Positions 8,818 to 16,357 of a stretch of 64,000 nt of DNA are shown one piece after another. Below the pieces are notes generated by a model, which saw only the letters and a list, made by a program, of their open reading frames with translations, searched no databases and had not been told where the DNA came from. How positions within the stretch are numbered: position 1 is the first letter of the stretch; each line of letters begins with the position of its first letter. The stretch covers positions 62,001 through 126,000 of the forward strand of contig CABIXY010000006.1 in the NCBI GenBank assembly GCA_902362805.1, written 5' to 3'. The translations under genes and the position numbers were made by a program. This DNA comes from Eubacteriaceae bacterium (GTDB taxonomy: Bacteria; Bacillota; Clostridia; Peptostreptococcales; Anaerovoracaceae).

Positions 8818-8850
8818 CCCCCTATGCTCCACCACTAAAAATGACACCCA
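8818..8850 (+). repeat. Direct repeat of the tRNA-Ala 3' end
   Basis: 33 bp (8818-8850) exactly repeat 8535-8567, covering the last T-stem bases, acceptor strand, CCA and the first arm of the terminator. Such 3'-end duplications are what tRNA-targeted integrases leave as attachment sites, but no integrase gene lies between the copies. Confidence 0.8.
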
Positions 8851-9139
8851 CCAGCCGTTAATGCCCATTGCGGGCGACATGTGGAAATGGGAATCTTGAA
8901 GCCCTAGCCCGATTTACTTTAAGTAAATCGTTGGCAGGTCTCATGCGAAAAGTCCCCAAATCTCGATTTGACGGACTTGAACGCTTGATTCCGTCCTTTC
9001 CACGTTTTTTAATGTTGAATCAGAAACGGCTTGCGTCGTATATCGACGGCTTGTGCAAATCATCTTGTATTTTTCTAGCAGGTTTGTACAATGTAATTAA
9101 ATTAGAAAAATCACATAAGTAGAGAAAGGAAGATAGAAA
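8851..9139. other. Gene-free spacer with palindrome
   Basis: I see no credible gene in this 289-bp stretch. It holds a perfect 10-bp palindromic arm pair, CGATTTACTT (8910-8919) and AAGTAAATCG (8921-8930), and presumably the promoter of the LRR-protein gene, whose ribosome site GAGAAAGGAAG lies at its end. Confidence 0.5.
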
Positions 9140-11068
9140 ATGAAAAAGAAGAATCGATTTCTGGTCATTGGACTGTGCTTTTGTTTAACCATCTGCACGC
9201 TTTCAATGTCGGGGATGACCTTTGCCGCCGAACAGCCAGACTCTCAGACCATGCGTGCGGCAGCCATGTCGAATGTAAGTATCGCCAATGCCACAGAGGG
9301 AAGTCTGCAGGCCCTTGTAGATCAAAAGCTGGGGGGGTTGCCTGATTATAAAGGGATTACCTCTCTTACGGTTTCTGGAACATTAAACGAGACGGATTTC
9401 AATTTTGTTTGTGACAATATGACAAATCTGGAGTACCTTGATCTGACTTTGACAGGTGTGACCGGTGATTTATCCAAGATGAGCGGTCTTACAGCGCTGA
9501 AACGGATGAATTTGTGGCCGACAAAAGTATCAGGCGACTTAAAGAGCCTCGCTGGTTTGACAGAGATGGAGGATCTCAATTTAGGCGGCATAAATGATAA
9601 TATAACGGGAGACTTGTCTGATTTGAAAGGCATGACAAACCTGAAAAAGCTAGTCTTAGAAAGCGGTCAGATTACTGGAGCCTTAAGCGATGTAACAAAT
9701 TTCTCCAACTTGCAGAGTCTGGTCATGGACAATACAAAGTTGCACGGAGAACTGTCCGAACTGGCTGATTTGGATAGGACCAATCCGAGGCTGACTTCTC
9801 TCAATCTGGGAGCGACGCAGGTTCGGGGGGAACTGAATGATTTGAAATGGTCGAAGGTGAAGGAACTTTATCTGAGCAGCACACAGATAGAGGGGGAACT
9901 GACGAACCTTGACGGATTTAAAGCTTTAGAGAGGCTTGAAGTAGGAACAACAGGGCTCCGCGGAGATTTCAGCGGTTTAAGTGCAGTGCCTACTCTGAAA
10001 ATACTCGGATTAAGCTATACAGAGTTAAAAGGCGATCTGAGCGAATTGAGCAGCTTGGACAACTTGCAAAGTCTTTACCTGAGTGGAGACCAAATATTGG
10101 GGAACCTCAATGGTCTTGCCGGATTAAAGTCTTTAAAGGCTATTAACATAATTTCGATAAATACAACAGGGAACATAGAGGAATTGGATTTATTTGAAAA
10201 CCTGGCCGGGGAGTTTGCTGGATTGCAGTCTCTTATGCTTACGGTTACGCTGCCGCCAATCACCTTTGACGGCGCTGCCATTGCGGTAAAGGTACCTACG
10301 AAGGACAGCCCTGCTATGCAGGGGAACATCTATGGCGGCACCTATAATGATGTAAATAAGGAGGTAGTATGGGCGGTTCCAAAAAGACTCAGCGGGAATT
10401 TGTCTTATCAATTTAAAGAGACAATAAACATCGGAGACAAGAGCGGCGTGGAGCTTTCCTGCTCCGTAAAGCAGCCGTATACCGTCAAACCACAGCCATC
10501 ACCATCACCATTAGGGAGCATCATCACGGCATCGGCAGGAGAACATGGTTCGATTTCTCCAGAAGGCACGGTATGGGCAGCTTATGGAAGCGATAAGACT
10601 TTTCAGTTTGTACCAGAAGACGGATATAAAGTGAAAGACGTAGTCATCGACGGAGAAAGTGCAGGCGCCATATCTTCCTATACCTTCAAAACGATAACAA
10701 AACCCCATACAATCGATGTGACCTTTGAACCGGAAGAAACTCCGGAAGACAGGCTGATCGCAGGGGTTGAGGCGACGACGATCAAAGCCTCCTCTCAGGC
10801 GAAGAAAGGCAAAATGATAATCAGATGGAAAAAATCATGGGGATATAAGGTCGACTGCTTCCAGATATTCAGATCGACGAAGAAGAACAGCGGATTTGGG
10901 AAAAAACCTTTCTTTACGACGAAGAGCGGGACAAAGAACATGTATACCAACACGAAACAACTGAAGAAGGGCACCAGATATTACTATAAGATCAGAGGTG
11001 TCAGAGTGATAGATGGTCAGACGATTTATACAAAATGGTCTAACAAGGCTTATAGAATAGCAAGATAA
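9140..11068 (+). CDS. Secreted leucine-rich-repeat surface protein with InlB-type and Fn3-like C-terminal domains
   Basis: 642 residues. A Sec signal peptide (residues 1-30, KKKNRF then a hydrophobic stretch ending FAAEQ) precedes about ten leucine-rich repeats (residues 65-390) with the recurring pattern L..L..L.L....I.GDLS, closer to LxGxL extracellular repeats than to internalin repeats. Then follow a linker with PQPSPSPLG (about 450), an InlB B-repeat-like domain (about 460-540, SAGEHGSISPEG, DGYKVKDVVIDG) and a basic Fn3-like module (about 545-642) ending in YTKWSNKAYRIAR. No LPXTG anchor is present. A related terminal module occurs on the 5'-nucleotidase at 34702. Likely a cell-surface binding protein of unknown ligand. 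Confidence 0.85.
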   Translation: MKKKNRFLVIGLCFCLTICTLSMSGMTFAAEQPDSQTMRAAAMSNVSIANATEGSLQALVDQKLGGLPDYKGITSLTVSGTLNETDFNFVCDNMTNLEYLDLTLTGVTGDLSKMSGLTALKRMNLWPTKVSGDLKSLAGLTEMEDLNLGGINDNITGDLSDLKGMTNLKKLVLESGQITGALSDVTNFSNLQSLVMDNTKLHGELSELADLDRTNPRLTSLNLGATQVRGELNDLKWSKVKELYLSSTQIEGELTNLDGFKALERLEVGTTGLRGDFSGLSAVPTLKILGLSYTELKGDLSELSSLDNLQSLYLSGDQILGNLNGLAGLKSLKAINIISINTTGNIEELDLFENLAGEFAGLQSLMLTVTLPPITFDGAAIAVKVPTKDSPAMQGNIYGGTYNDVNKEVVWAVPKRLSGNLSYQFKETINIGDKSGVELSCSVKQPYTVKPQPSPSPLGSIITASAGEHGSISPEGTVWAAYGSDKTFQFVPEDGYKVKDVVIDGESAGAISSYTFKTITKPHTIDVTFEPEETPEDRLIAGVEATTIKASSQAKKGKMIIRWKKSWGYKVDCFQIFRSTKKNSGFGKKPFFTTKSGTKNMYTNTKQLKKGTRYYYKIRGVRVIDGQTIYTKWSNKAYRIAR

Positions 11069-11087
11069 ATATTGATATAAACAGCAA

Positions 11088-11112
11088 AATCCCCGCCACT
11101 TGGACGGGGATT
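11088..11112. terminator. Terminator hairpin between convergent genes
   Basis: AATCCCCG/CGGGGATT stem with a short loop lies between the LRR-protein gene and the convergent flippase gene. T-rich flanks are weak on the plus side and better on the minus side (GGGGATTTTG), so it may serve both directions. Confidence 0.6.
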
Positions 11113-11215
11113 CTGCCTGCGATATTTAGTATTTAATTAAGAAAGAACGTTCAAAAGTTTGTGCGTAACCTATCTCCTTTTGACAATATCAGTATAGCGC
11201 CTAAGTGTGATGATT

Positions 11216-12571
11216 TTAAGAAGAAATTTGGGCGCTTCGGTGTAGATTAAGCGAATGCATATTTCTTATCAGGAGTACTACATTGGATATCGCAATTGCT
11301 ACTATGTAGCCATATATATTAAGGGATGGAATACCCGTAAAAATGATGAGACAGATCAAAAGCAGCAGCTGCTGGAACAGAGAATTGCGGAAGGACTGCG
11401 CTTCCTGGCCGATGCTGATCATCAGGCTTGTGGTCGTGCCGGTGACGTACAGTAAAGGGGCGCAGAGACCGGCCAGCCTGATCATCCAAGTCAGGTCATT
11501 TCTCTTGTAAAAAAACATGCCCATCTCGTCGGCCAAAAACCAGAAGACGACTCCTGTGACAAGACCAATGGTGAAGGCTGTCAGCAATGCTCTGTGAATC
11601 AGCCGGTTCCCTTGATAGGATTTTCCTGTGGCCATCATGGTGGATATCTTTGGCACGACGATGGAACAGGTAGACGCAACTAGAATCATGGGATAGTTCA
11701 TCAGCGGAAACACCATGCCTTTGTACTTGCCCATCAGAGTCAGTGACTCTGCAGCCGTGTAACCGATGGAGCAAAGCCTCGATTTCACAATAACGGAAGA
11801 AAAGGCGTTGACAAATTCCATCAGGCACTGCGTCAGACAAATTGGCGTAGCGCCTTTGATCAAAGGCTTTAATGTGCTGCCGACTAAATCAAACTTCATC
11901 TTTAGCGGAGGAACTTTCGGTTTTGTTTTCTTATAGTAAATCATCAGGAACAAGACGCTCTGCATCTCGCCGATGGCATAGCAGAGGTAAATTAGCGTAA
12001 CCGGAGGAAAAGACGTTTTATTGAGACAGAATTTGATCAGACAGTACAGGATGGGAAATCTGAGTATCTTTTCGCTGATATTGATGGCAGAGGGGACTTT
12101 GATCTTGGCCAGGCCGAGGAAATGTCCTTTGACGATGTTGGATATGGACATGAGAATCATCAGCGGACAAGTCGCCAGAATTGTATAGGTCAGTTGCGCA
12201 TCTCCCAGGAACCAGGTCGCAATGGGTTTTGCCGTCAGAAAAACGACGCCCACCAGGAACAGGGACCACAAAAAACTGAATGCGGTGGAGATTTTGATGC
12301 TGATGTCCATCTCTGCATAGTTTCGGAAATGCTGGTGTTTTGCCGATATCTTTGATATGGTGACCACCAGTCCTTCGGTCATGAAGGAGAGGAACAGACA
12401 GTTGATCGGTGAGACCAGACTGAGCAGTCCCAAACCTTCTGCACCGAAAATTCGAGACAGATACATATTAAATATGAACTCGATCAAGCCGATAATCAAA
12501 TTGGATATGGCCAGAACGATGATATTTTGCTTTACTTTTCCTAAGAACATATAAACACCATGCTTCTTCAA
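11216..12571 (-). CDS. MATE/PST-superfamily flippase, SpoVB-like
   Basis: 451 residues with about 12-14 hydrophobic helices. The N-terminal signature (ISNLIIGLIEFIFNMYLSRI, then FGAEGLGLLSLVSPI) and overall pattern match the polysaccharide-transport/SpoVB/MurJ branch of the MOP exporter superfamily, which flips lipid-linked saccharides or peptidoglycan precursors across the membrane. The start is uncertain: ATG at 12571 has only a weak GAAGAAG upstream, and an internal ATG seven codons later (MFLGKVKQ) is a fair alternative. It is separate from cysK by about 50 nt but transcribed in the same direction. A role in spore cortex or capsule formation is family-based inference. Confidence 0.85.
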   Translation of the reverse strand: MKKHGVYMFLGKVKQNIIVLAISNLIIGLIEFIFNMYLSRIFGAEGLGLLSLVSPINCLFLSFMTEGLVVTISKISAKHQHFRNYAEMDISIKISTAFSFLWSLFLVGVVFLTAKPIATWFLGDAQLTYTILATCPLMILMSISNIVKGHFLGLAKIKVPSAINISEKILRFPILYCLIKFCLNKTSFPPVTLIYLCYAIGEMQSVLFLMIYYKKTKPKVPPLKMKFDLVGSTLKPLIKGATPICLTQCLMEFVNAFSSVIVKSRLCSIGYTAAESLTLMGKYKGMVFPLMNYPMILVASTCSIVVPKISTMMATGKSYQGNRLIHRALLTAFTIGLVTGVVFWFLADEMGMFFYKRNDLTWMIRLAGLCAPLLYVTGTTTSLMISIGQEAQSFRNSLFQQLLLLICLIIFTGIPSLNIYGYIVAIAISNVVLLIRNMHSLNLHRSAQISS

Positions 12572-12621
12572 TATGTTAATATGTATTAGGAAAGAGCTTG
12601 GTCTATTCTCTAATCTTCAAA

Positions 12622-13557
12622 TTATTTGTCAGAAAAAAGAGGCGTGGAAAGATACCTGTCTCCACTGTCTGGCAACAGAACGACGATGGTTTTGCCTGCG
12701 TTTTCCGGGCGGCGAGCCAGCTGCAATGCGGCAAAGAGGGCGGCGCCAGAAGAAATTCCAGCCAGCAATCCCTCCACTTCACCCAGCATTTTGCCCGTCT
12801 CAAAGGCCTCTTCGTTTTCAACCAAAATCACTTCGTCGTAAATTTCCGTATTGAGAACAGATGGAACAAAACCTGCGCCGATACCTTGGATTTTGTGAGC
12901 GCCGGCAGTACCCTTTGACAGCAGGGGAGAAGCAGCGGGTTCGACGGCGACGACTTTAATCTGCGGGTTCTTTGCTTTGAGGTATTCACCGACACCTGTA
13001 ATGGTGCCGCCGGTTCCGATTCCGGCGACGAAGATGTCGATTTCTCCATCAGTATCCTGCCAGATTTCCGGGCCAGTGCTCTCTCTGTGCACCTTTGGAT
13101 TAGCGGCGTTATCAAATTGGCCGGGAATGAAAGAGTCTGCAATTTCTGCAGCCAGTTCCTCTGCCTTGGCGATAGCGCCTTTCATGCCCTTGGTTCCGTC
13201 GGTCAAAACCAGCTCCGCACCATAAGCTTTCATCAAAGCCCGCCGCTCGGCGGACATGGTTTCTGGCATTACGATGATAGTCTTGTAGCCTTTGGCCGCG
13301 GCCATGGCGGAAAGTCCGATACCGGTATTGCCGCTGGTTGGCTCGATGATTGTGGAGCCAGACTTCAATATTCCTTTGTTTTCCGCATCCTCAATCATGG
13401 CCTTGGCGATTCTGTCTTTGACGGAACCGGCAGGATTGAACATTTCCAGTTTTGCGATGATGGAAGCCTTTAACGCATAGTTCTCTTCTATTTTGGAAAG
13501 CTGCAGTAACGGTGTGCCGCCTGTCAGCTGATCTGTTGATTGATAAATTCTTTTCAT
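12622..13557 (-). CDS. cysK: Cysteine synthase (O-acetylserine sulfhydrylase)
   Basis: 311 residues, typical for PLP-dependent CysK, which makes cysteine from O-acetylserine and sulfide. Motifs are [30 protein letters not shown] containing the PLP lysine, [19 protein letters not shown] (the substrate-binding loop), and the phosphate-binding [16 protein letters not shown]. The ATG is preceded by AAAGGAG. It follows metY by only 18 nt on the same strand, forming a sulfur-assimilation operon whose upstream region carries a CymR-like palindrome. Cystathionine beta-synthase-type use of serine cannot be excluded from sequence alone. Confidence 0.95.
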   Translation of the reverse strand: MKRIYQSTDQLTGGTPLLQLSKIEENYALKASIIAKLEMFNPAGSVKDRIAKAMIEDAENKGILKSGSTIIEPTSGNTGIGLSAMAAAKGYKTIIVMPETMSAERRALMKAYGAELVLTDGTKGMKGAIAKAEELAAEIADSFIPGQFDNAANPKVHRESTGPEIWQDTDGEIDIFVAGIGTGGTITGVGEYLKAKNPQIKVVAVEPAASPLLSKGTAGAHKIQGIGAGFVPSVLNTEIYDEVILVENEEAFETGKMLGEVEGLLAGISSGAALFAALQLARRPENAGKTIVVLLPDSGDRYLSTPLFSDK

Positions 13558-13575
13558 CTTATATAATCTCCTTTA

Positions 13576-14865
13576 TTACTTGACAGCATCAAAAGCCTGT
13601 GCCAGGTCAGTGATGATGTCTTCGATGTGTTCTGTACCGACAGAGAGCCGGACGGTCTGCGGCTTGATTCCCGCTGCCAGCAGTTCTTCTCTGGAAAGCT
13701 GTGAATGTGTCGTAGAAGCTGGGTGAATCACCAGGGACTTCATGTCGGCTACATTGGCGAGAAGAGAAAATAGCTTCAGAGATTCTGTAAACTTTTTCGC
13801 TCTCTCCTCACTGCCTGCCAGTTCGAAGGTAAAGATAGAGCCGCCGCCCTTTGGATAGTAGGCATCGTAGAGTTCCTTCTCCTGGCCTGTTGCCAGGGAA
13901 GGATGGTTTACCTTTTCTACCAAGGGATGTTTTGATAGAAACTTCACGACCTGCAGGGCGTTGCTGACGTGGCGTTCCACTCGCAGGGACAAAGTCTCCA
14001 GTCCCTGCAGCAGCAGGAAGGAGTTGAACGGTGACAGGCAGGCTCCGGTATCTCTCAGCAGAGTGGTGCGGATTTTCATGATATATGCCAGATTTCCACA
14101 GGCCTCGGTAAATTTGACGCCATGGTAAGACGGGTTTGGCTGGGAAAGACCTGGGAATTTGGCTGTGGCTGTCCAATCAAAGGTTCCGCCATCGATAATG
14201 ACACCGCCTAATACGGTACCGTGGCCGCCGATGAACTTTGTGGCTGAGTGAACGACGATATCGGCTCCGTGTTCTAAGGGACGGAACAGATATGGCGTGG
14301 CGAAGGTATTGTCTACGATGACGGGAATGCCGTTTCTGTGTGCAATCTCTGAAACGGCCTCCAGGTCGATGATATCGCAATTGGGATTGCCCAGGGATTC
14401 CAGGTAAATGACTTTGGTATTTTCTTTAATGGCGCAGGCAAAGTTCTCCGGGTCGCTGCCGTCTACAAAGGTGGTCGTGATGCCGCAGTCTGTCAGTGTA
14501 TTGGCAAATAGATTGTAAGTGCCGCCGTATAGGCTGCCGGAAGACACGATATGGTCGCCGGCCTTTGTGACGTTCTGTACAGCATAGGTAATGGCTGCCG
14601 CACCGGAACTGACGGCTAAGGCCGCCGCACCACCTTCGAGGGCGGCAATCCTCTGTTCAAAGACGTCCGATGTTGGGTTCGTCAGTCTGGAGTAGATGTT
14701 GCCTCCTTCTGTCAGGTTAAACCTGCCGGCTGCCTGGGCAGAATCTTTAAAGACATAAGACGTAGTCGCGTAGATTGGCACTGCTCTTGCGTCAGTTGCA
14801 GGATCAGGGTTTTCTTGGCCTGCGTGAAGTTGTAGTGTTTCGAATTGATAGGTGGTATTTGTCAT
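13576..14865 (-). CDS. metY: O-acetylhomoserine sulfhydrylase
   Basis: 429 residues from the ATG at 14865, which has GAAAGGAAG upstream; the 16 extra upstream codons lack a ribosome site. It belongs to the Cys/Met-metabolism PLP enzymes. Key elements are TLQLHAGQENPDP, YSRLTNPTSDVFEQRIAALE, SSGSLYGGTYNLF, the PLP lysine in VVHSATKFIGGHG, and VIHPASTTHSQLS with the substrate arginine region following. The 425-430 length and the HAGQ start fit MetY (sulfide plus O-acetylhomoserine gives homocysteine) rather than MetB. It forms an operon with cysK and is probably repressed by the neighbouring Rrf2/CymR-type regulator when cysteine is plentiful. Confidence 0.93.
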   Translation of the reverse strand: MTNTTYQFETLQLHAGQENPDPATDARAVPIYATTSYVFKDSAQAAGRFNLTEGGNIYSRLTNPTSDVFEQRIAALEGGAAALAVSSGAAAITYAVQNVTKAGDHIVSSGSLYGGTYNLFANTLTDCGITTTFVDGSDPENFACAIKENTKVIYLESLGNPNCDIIDLEAVSEIAHRNGIPVIVDNTFATPYLFRPLEHGADIVVHSATKFIGGHGTVLGGVIIDGGTFDWTATAKFPGLSQPNPSYHGVKFTEACGNLAYIMKIRTTLLRDTGACLSPFNSFLLLQGLETLSLRVERHVSNALQVVKFLSKHPLVEKVNHPSLATGQEKELYDAYYPKGGGSIFTFELAGSEERAKKFTESLKLFSLLANVADMKSLVIHPASTTHSQLSREELLAAGIKPQTVRLSVGTEHIEDIITDLAQAFDAVK

Positions 14866-14923
14866 CGCTCTGTCTTCCTTTCGTTGCTGTATTGTATTTG
14901 TTATAACTGTCATAGATTCCTAT

Positions 14924-14946
14924 ATTCCTACTAGATTAATAGGAAT
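14924..14946 (-). promoter_or_regulatory. CymR-like palindromic operator upstream of metY-cysK
   Basis: A perfect inverted repeat ATTCCTA (14924-14930) and TAGGAAT (14940-14946) lies about 60 bp upstream of the metY start. It resembles the TAGGAAT half-sites bound by CymR/Rrf2 regulators of sulfur metabolism in Firmicutes. The Rrf2 gene lies just upstream. Binding is inferred. Confidence 0.6.
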
Positions 14947-15007
14947 TATACTTCTAAAAACCTATTATGTCAATAGGGAAATGGAAATCGTGCAAAATTT
15001 TTGATGG

Positions 15008-15442
15008 TTAGATCACATAGTTATTGCCAGGTGTTCCTGACTGGAGCAAATCCTCCAGGGTGATGCCGTCAAAGTAATCCTCTATCATCTTGTAGAAATT
15101 TTCCCACATGGATAGGGTCTTGCAGGATGCGATCCGAGAGCATTTATTGGGATTGTCCTCAAGACAGGCGACCGGCGCGAGGCTGCCTTCGGTCAGACGG
15201 AGGATGCTGCCGATGGTATACTGGTCAGGCTCACGAGTCAGCTTATAGCCGCCGCCTTTGCCTCGAAGCCCTTCTAGAAAATGAGCTTTAGTCAACGCGG
15301 AGATGATATTCTCTAAATATTTTTCTGAGATATCCTGTCTGGCGGCGATGTCTTTTAGGGGAATATATTTGCCCGTATTATTTTCGGCAAGGTCGATCAT
15401 AACTCGAATGGCATAACGACCTTTTGTTGATATTTTCATCAT
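15008..15442 (-). CDS. Rrf2 family regulator, CymR/IscR-like
   Basis: The ATG at 15442 is preceded by AGAGG at 8-nt spacing and gives MMKISTKGRYAIRVMIDLAE, the canonical Rrf2 N-terminus, so the longer reading is rejected. The product is 144 residues. The winged helix is followed by the signature LRGKGGGYKLTREPDQYTIG. Three cysteines (CLEDNPNKCSRIASC, spacing C-x7-C-x5-C) are positioned like the Fe-S ligands of IscR/RirA, so it may sense Fe-S or cysteine status. Its position directly upstream of metY-cysK, with a TAGGAAT palindrome between them, points to CymR-like control of sulfur assimilation. It has its own promoter region overlapping a hairpin repeat. Confidence 0.9.
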   Translation of the reverse strand: MMKISTKGRYAIRVMIDLAENNTGKYIPLKDIAARQDISEKYLENIISALTKAHFLEGLRGKGGGYKLTREPDQYTIGSILRLTEGSLAPVACLEDNPNKCSRIASCKTLSMWENFYKMIEDYFDGITLEDLLQSGTPGNNYVI

Positions 15443-15507
15443 ATTGTTTACCTCTTCTGACTTTTTTATGACATAGGAAATATCGTCTGAAGGACGAACT
15501 TTCGCAT

Positions 15508-15652
15508 GATGCAATGGTTCTACCTTCTTACGGCGACATCGTTAAAAGGTAGAACCATTATACCATGACGATACCTTTGAAATTAGAATCGAACGTCATG
15601 ATTCAATGGTTCTTTCCTTACGGCAACGCCGTTAAAAGGTAGAACCATTATA
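15508..15652 (-). repeat. Hairpin repeat array, 90-bp period, minus orientation
   Basis: Two P1-type hairpins flank one P2-type hairpin. P1 copies: AATGGTTCTACC (15513-15524) pairs with 15548-15559, and AATGGTTCT (15605-15613) pairs with 15641-15649, each enclosing a small CGGC/GCCG-type stem. P2: CATGACG (15564-15570) pairs with CGTCATG (15594-15600). Read on the minus strand, each P1 begins with TATAATGG. The period is 90 bp (TATAATGG at 15651 and 15561). The same unit recurs in inverted orientation at 16063-16290 and once at 44578-44692, with different stem sequences but conserved loops. Confidence 0.85.
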
Positions 15653-15729
15653 CTACTAGTTTAGTAGGGAAACAATGGGCATAATGCTTGTTACGGAAAT
15701 TCGTTGGAGCCCAATGATGTGTTTGCAAT

Positions 15730-15986
15730 AGTCCGCAGACGATATGCTGCTCAGAAAATGTTCTGAACTTTTTTTGGGACGAACTCGGCTGCGGACTGTT
15801 TAGATCCTGCAAGCAGGTAATGCAGTCCGCAAATGGTAGAGTTTTTCAAAAAAGCACAGTACATTTATTTTAGCTGGGCTGATTGTGGACTACATAGAAC
15901 CATTTCAGGGACAGAATAGTCCGCAGATGGGATAGGATGTAGAAAATGTTGCAGACATTTTTTTTAGATGCGTCAGTTGCGGACTG
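15730..15986. repeat. Diverged copies of the AGTCCGC/GCGGACT palindromic repeat
   Basis: Several AGTCCGCA and TGCGGACT inverted half-sites occur here (15730, 15794, 15820, 15929, 15979), with GAAAATGTT and runs of T between them. The order of elements matches the 93/94-bp units tandemly repeated at 47319-48185 but is much diverged. No coding potential was seen. The stretch 15653-16062 between the two hairpin arrays has no other gene. Confidence 0.6.
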
Positions 15987-16062
15987 AAGAGGCCGCAAAC
16001 CTCATGACAATTGAAAGTCTATTACTAACTAAGAACGATTTGCTCCAAGATATAGATTGTGT

Positions 16063-16290
16063 TATAATGATTCCGCAATCTTACGGCGCTGCCGAAAGGA
16101 AGGAATCATTGAAACATGACGCTCGATTCTATTTTTTAAGGAAGCGTCGTGTTATAATGAACGCGACTATTTTACAGCGTTGCTGCAAGGAAGCGTTCAT
16201 TGCATTGCAGACTACGATTATTTTCAAAAGGATGTCTGCAATATAATGATTCCGCAATCCTGCGATTTCGTCGCAAGGAAGATTCTAAAG
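16063..16290 (+). repeat. Hairpin repeat array, 90-bp period, plus orientation
   Basis: Five alternating hairpins. P1: AATGATTCC (16066-16074) with GGAATCATT (16102-16110), and AATGAACGC (16156-16164) with GCGTTCATT (16193-16201). P2: CATGACG (16115-16121) with 16145-16151, and TTGCAGAC (16205-16212) with GTCTGCAA (16234-16241). A third P1 from 16245 has lost its 3' arm. TATAATG opens every P1 (16063, 16153, 16242; period 89-90 bp). Inner stems also covary (CGGC/GCCG, CAGC/GCTG, GCGA/TCGC). Each unit keeps AAGGA near the 3' arm. It ends about 70 bp before the dynamin-like gene and may act as its leader or promoter. Confidence 0.85.
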
Positions 16291-16357
16291 AATAGTTATG
16301 CCACCCAGGGGATCTGGGCAGTGGGCATATGACATCATCCAGAGCAGGAGAGAATAA

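Noticed and set aside
8868..9122. 84-codon plus-strand frame after the tRNA duplication
   Set aside because: It has no ribosome site, odd composition, and overlaps palindromic sequence. It is not supported as a gene.
15968..16246. 92-codon plus-strand frame over the hairpin array
   Set aside because: The frame runs through tandem hairpins and its codons simply follow the repeat; no ribosome site was found.
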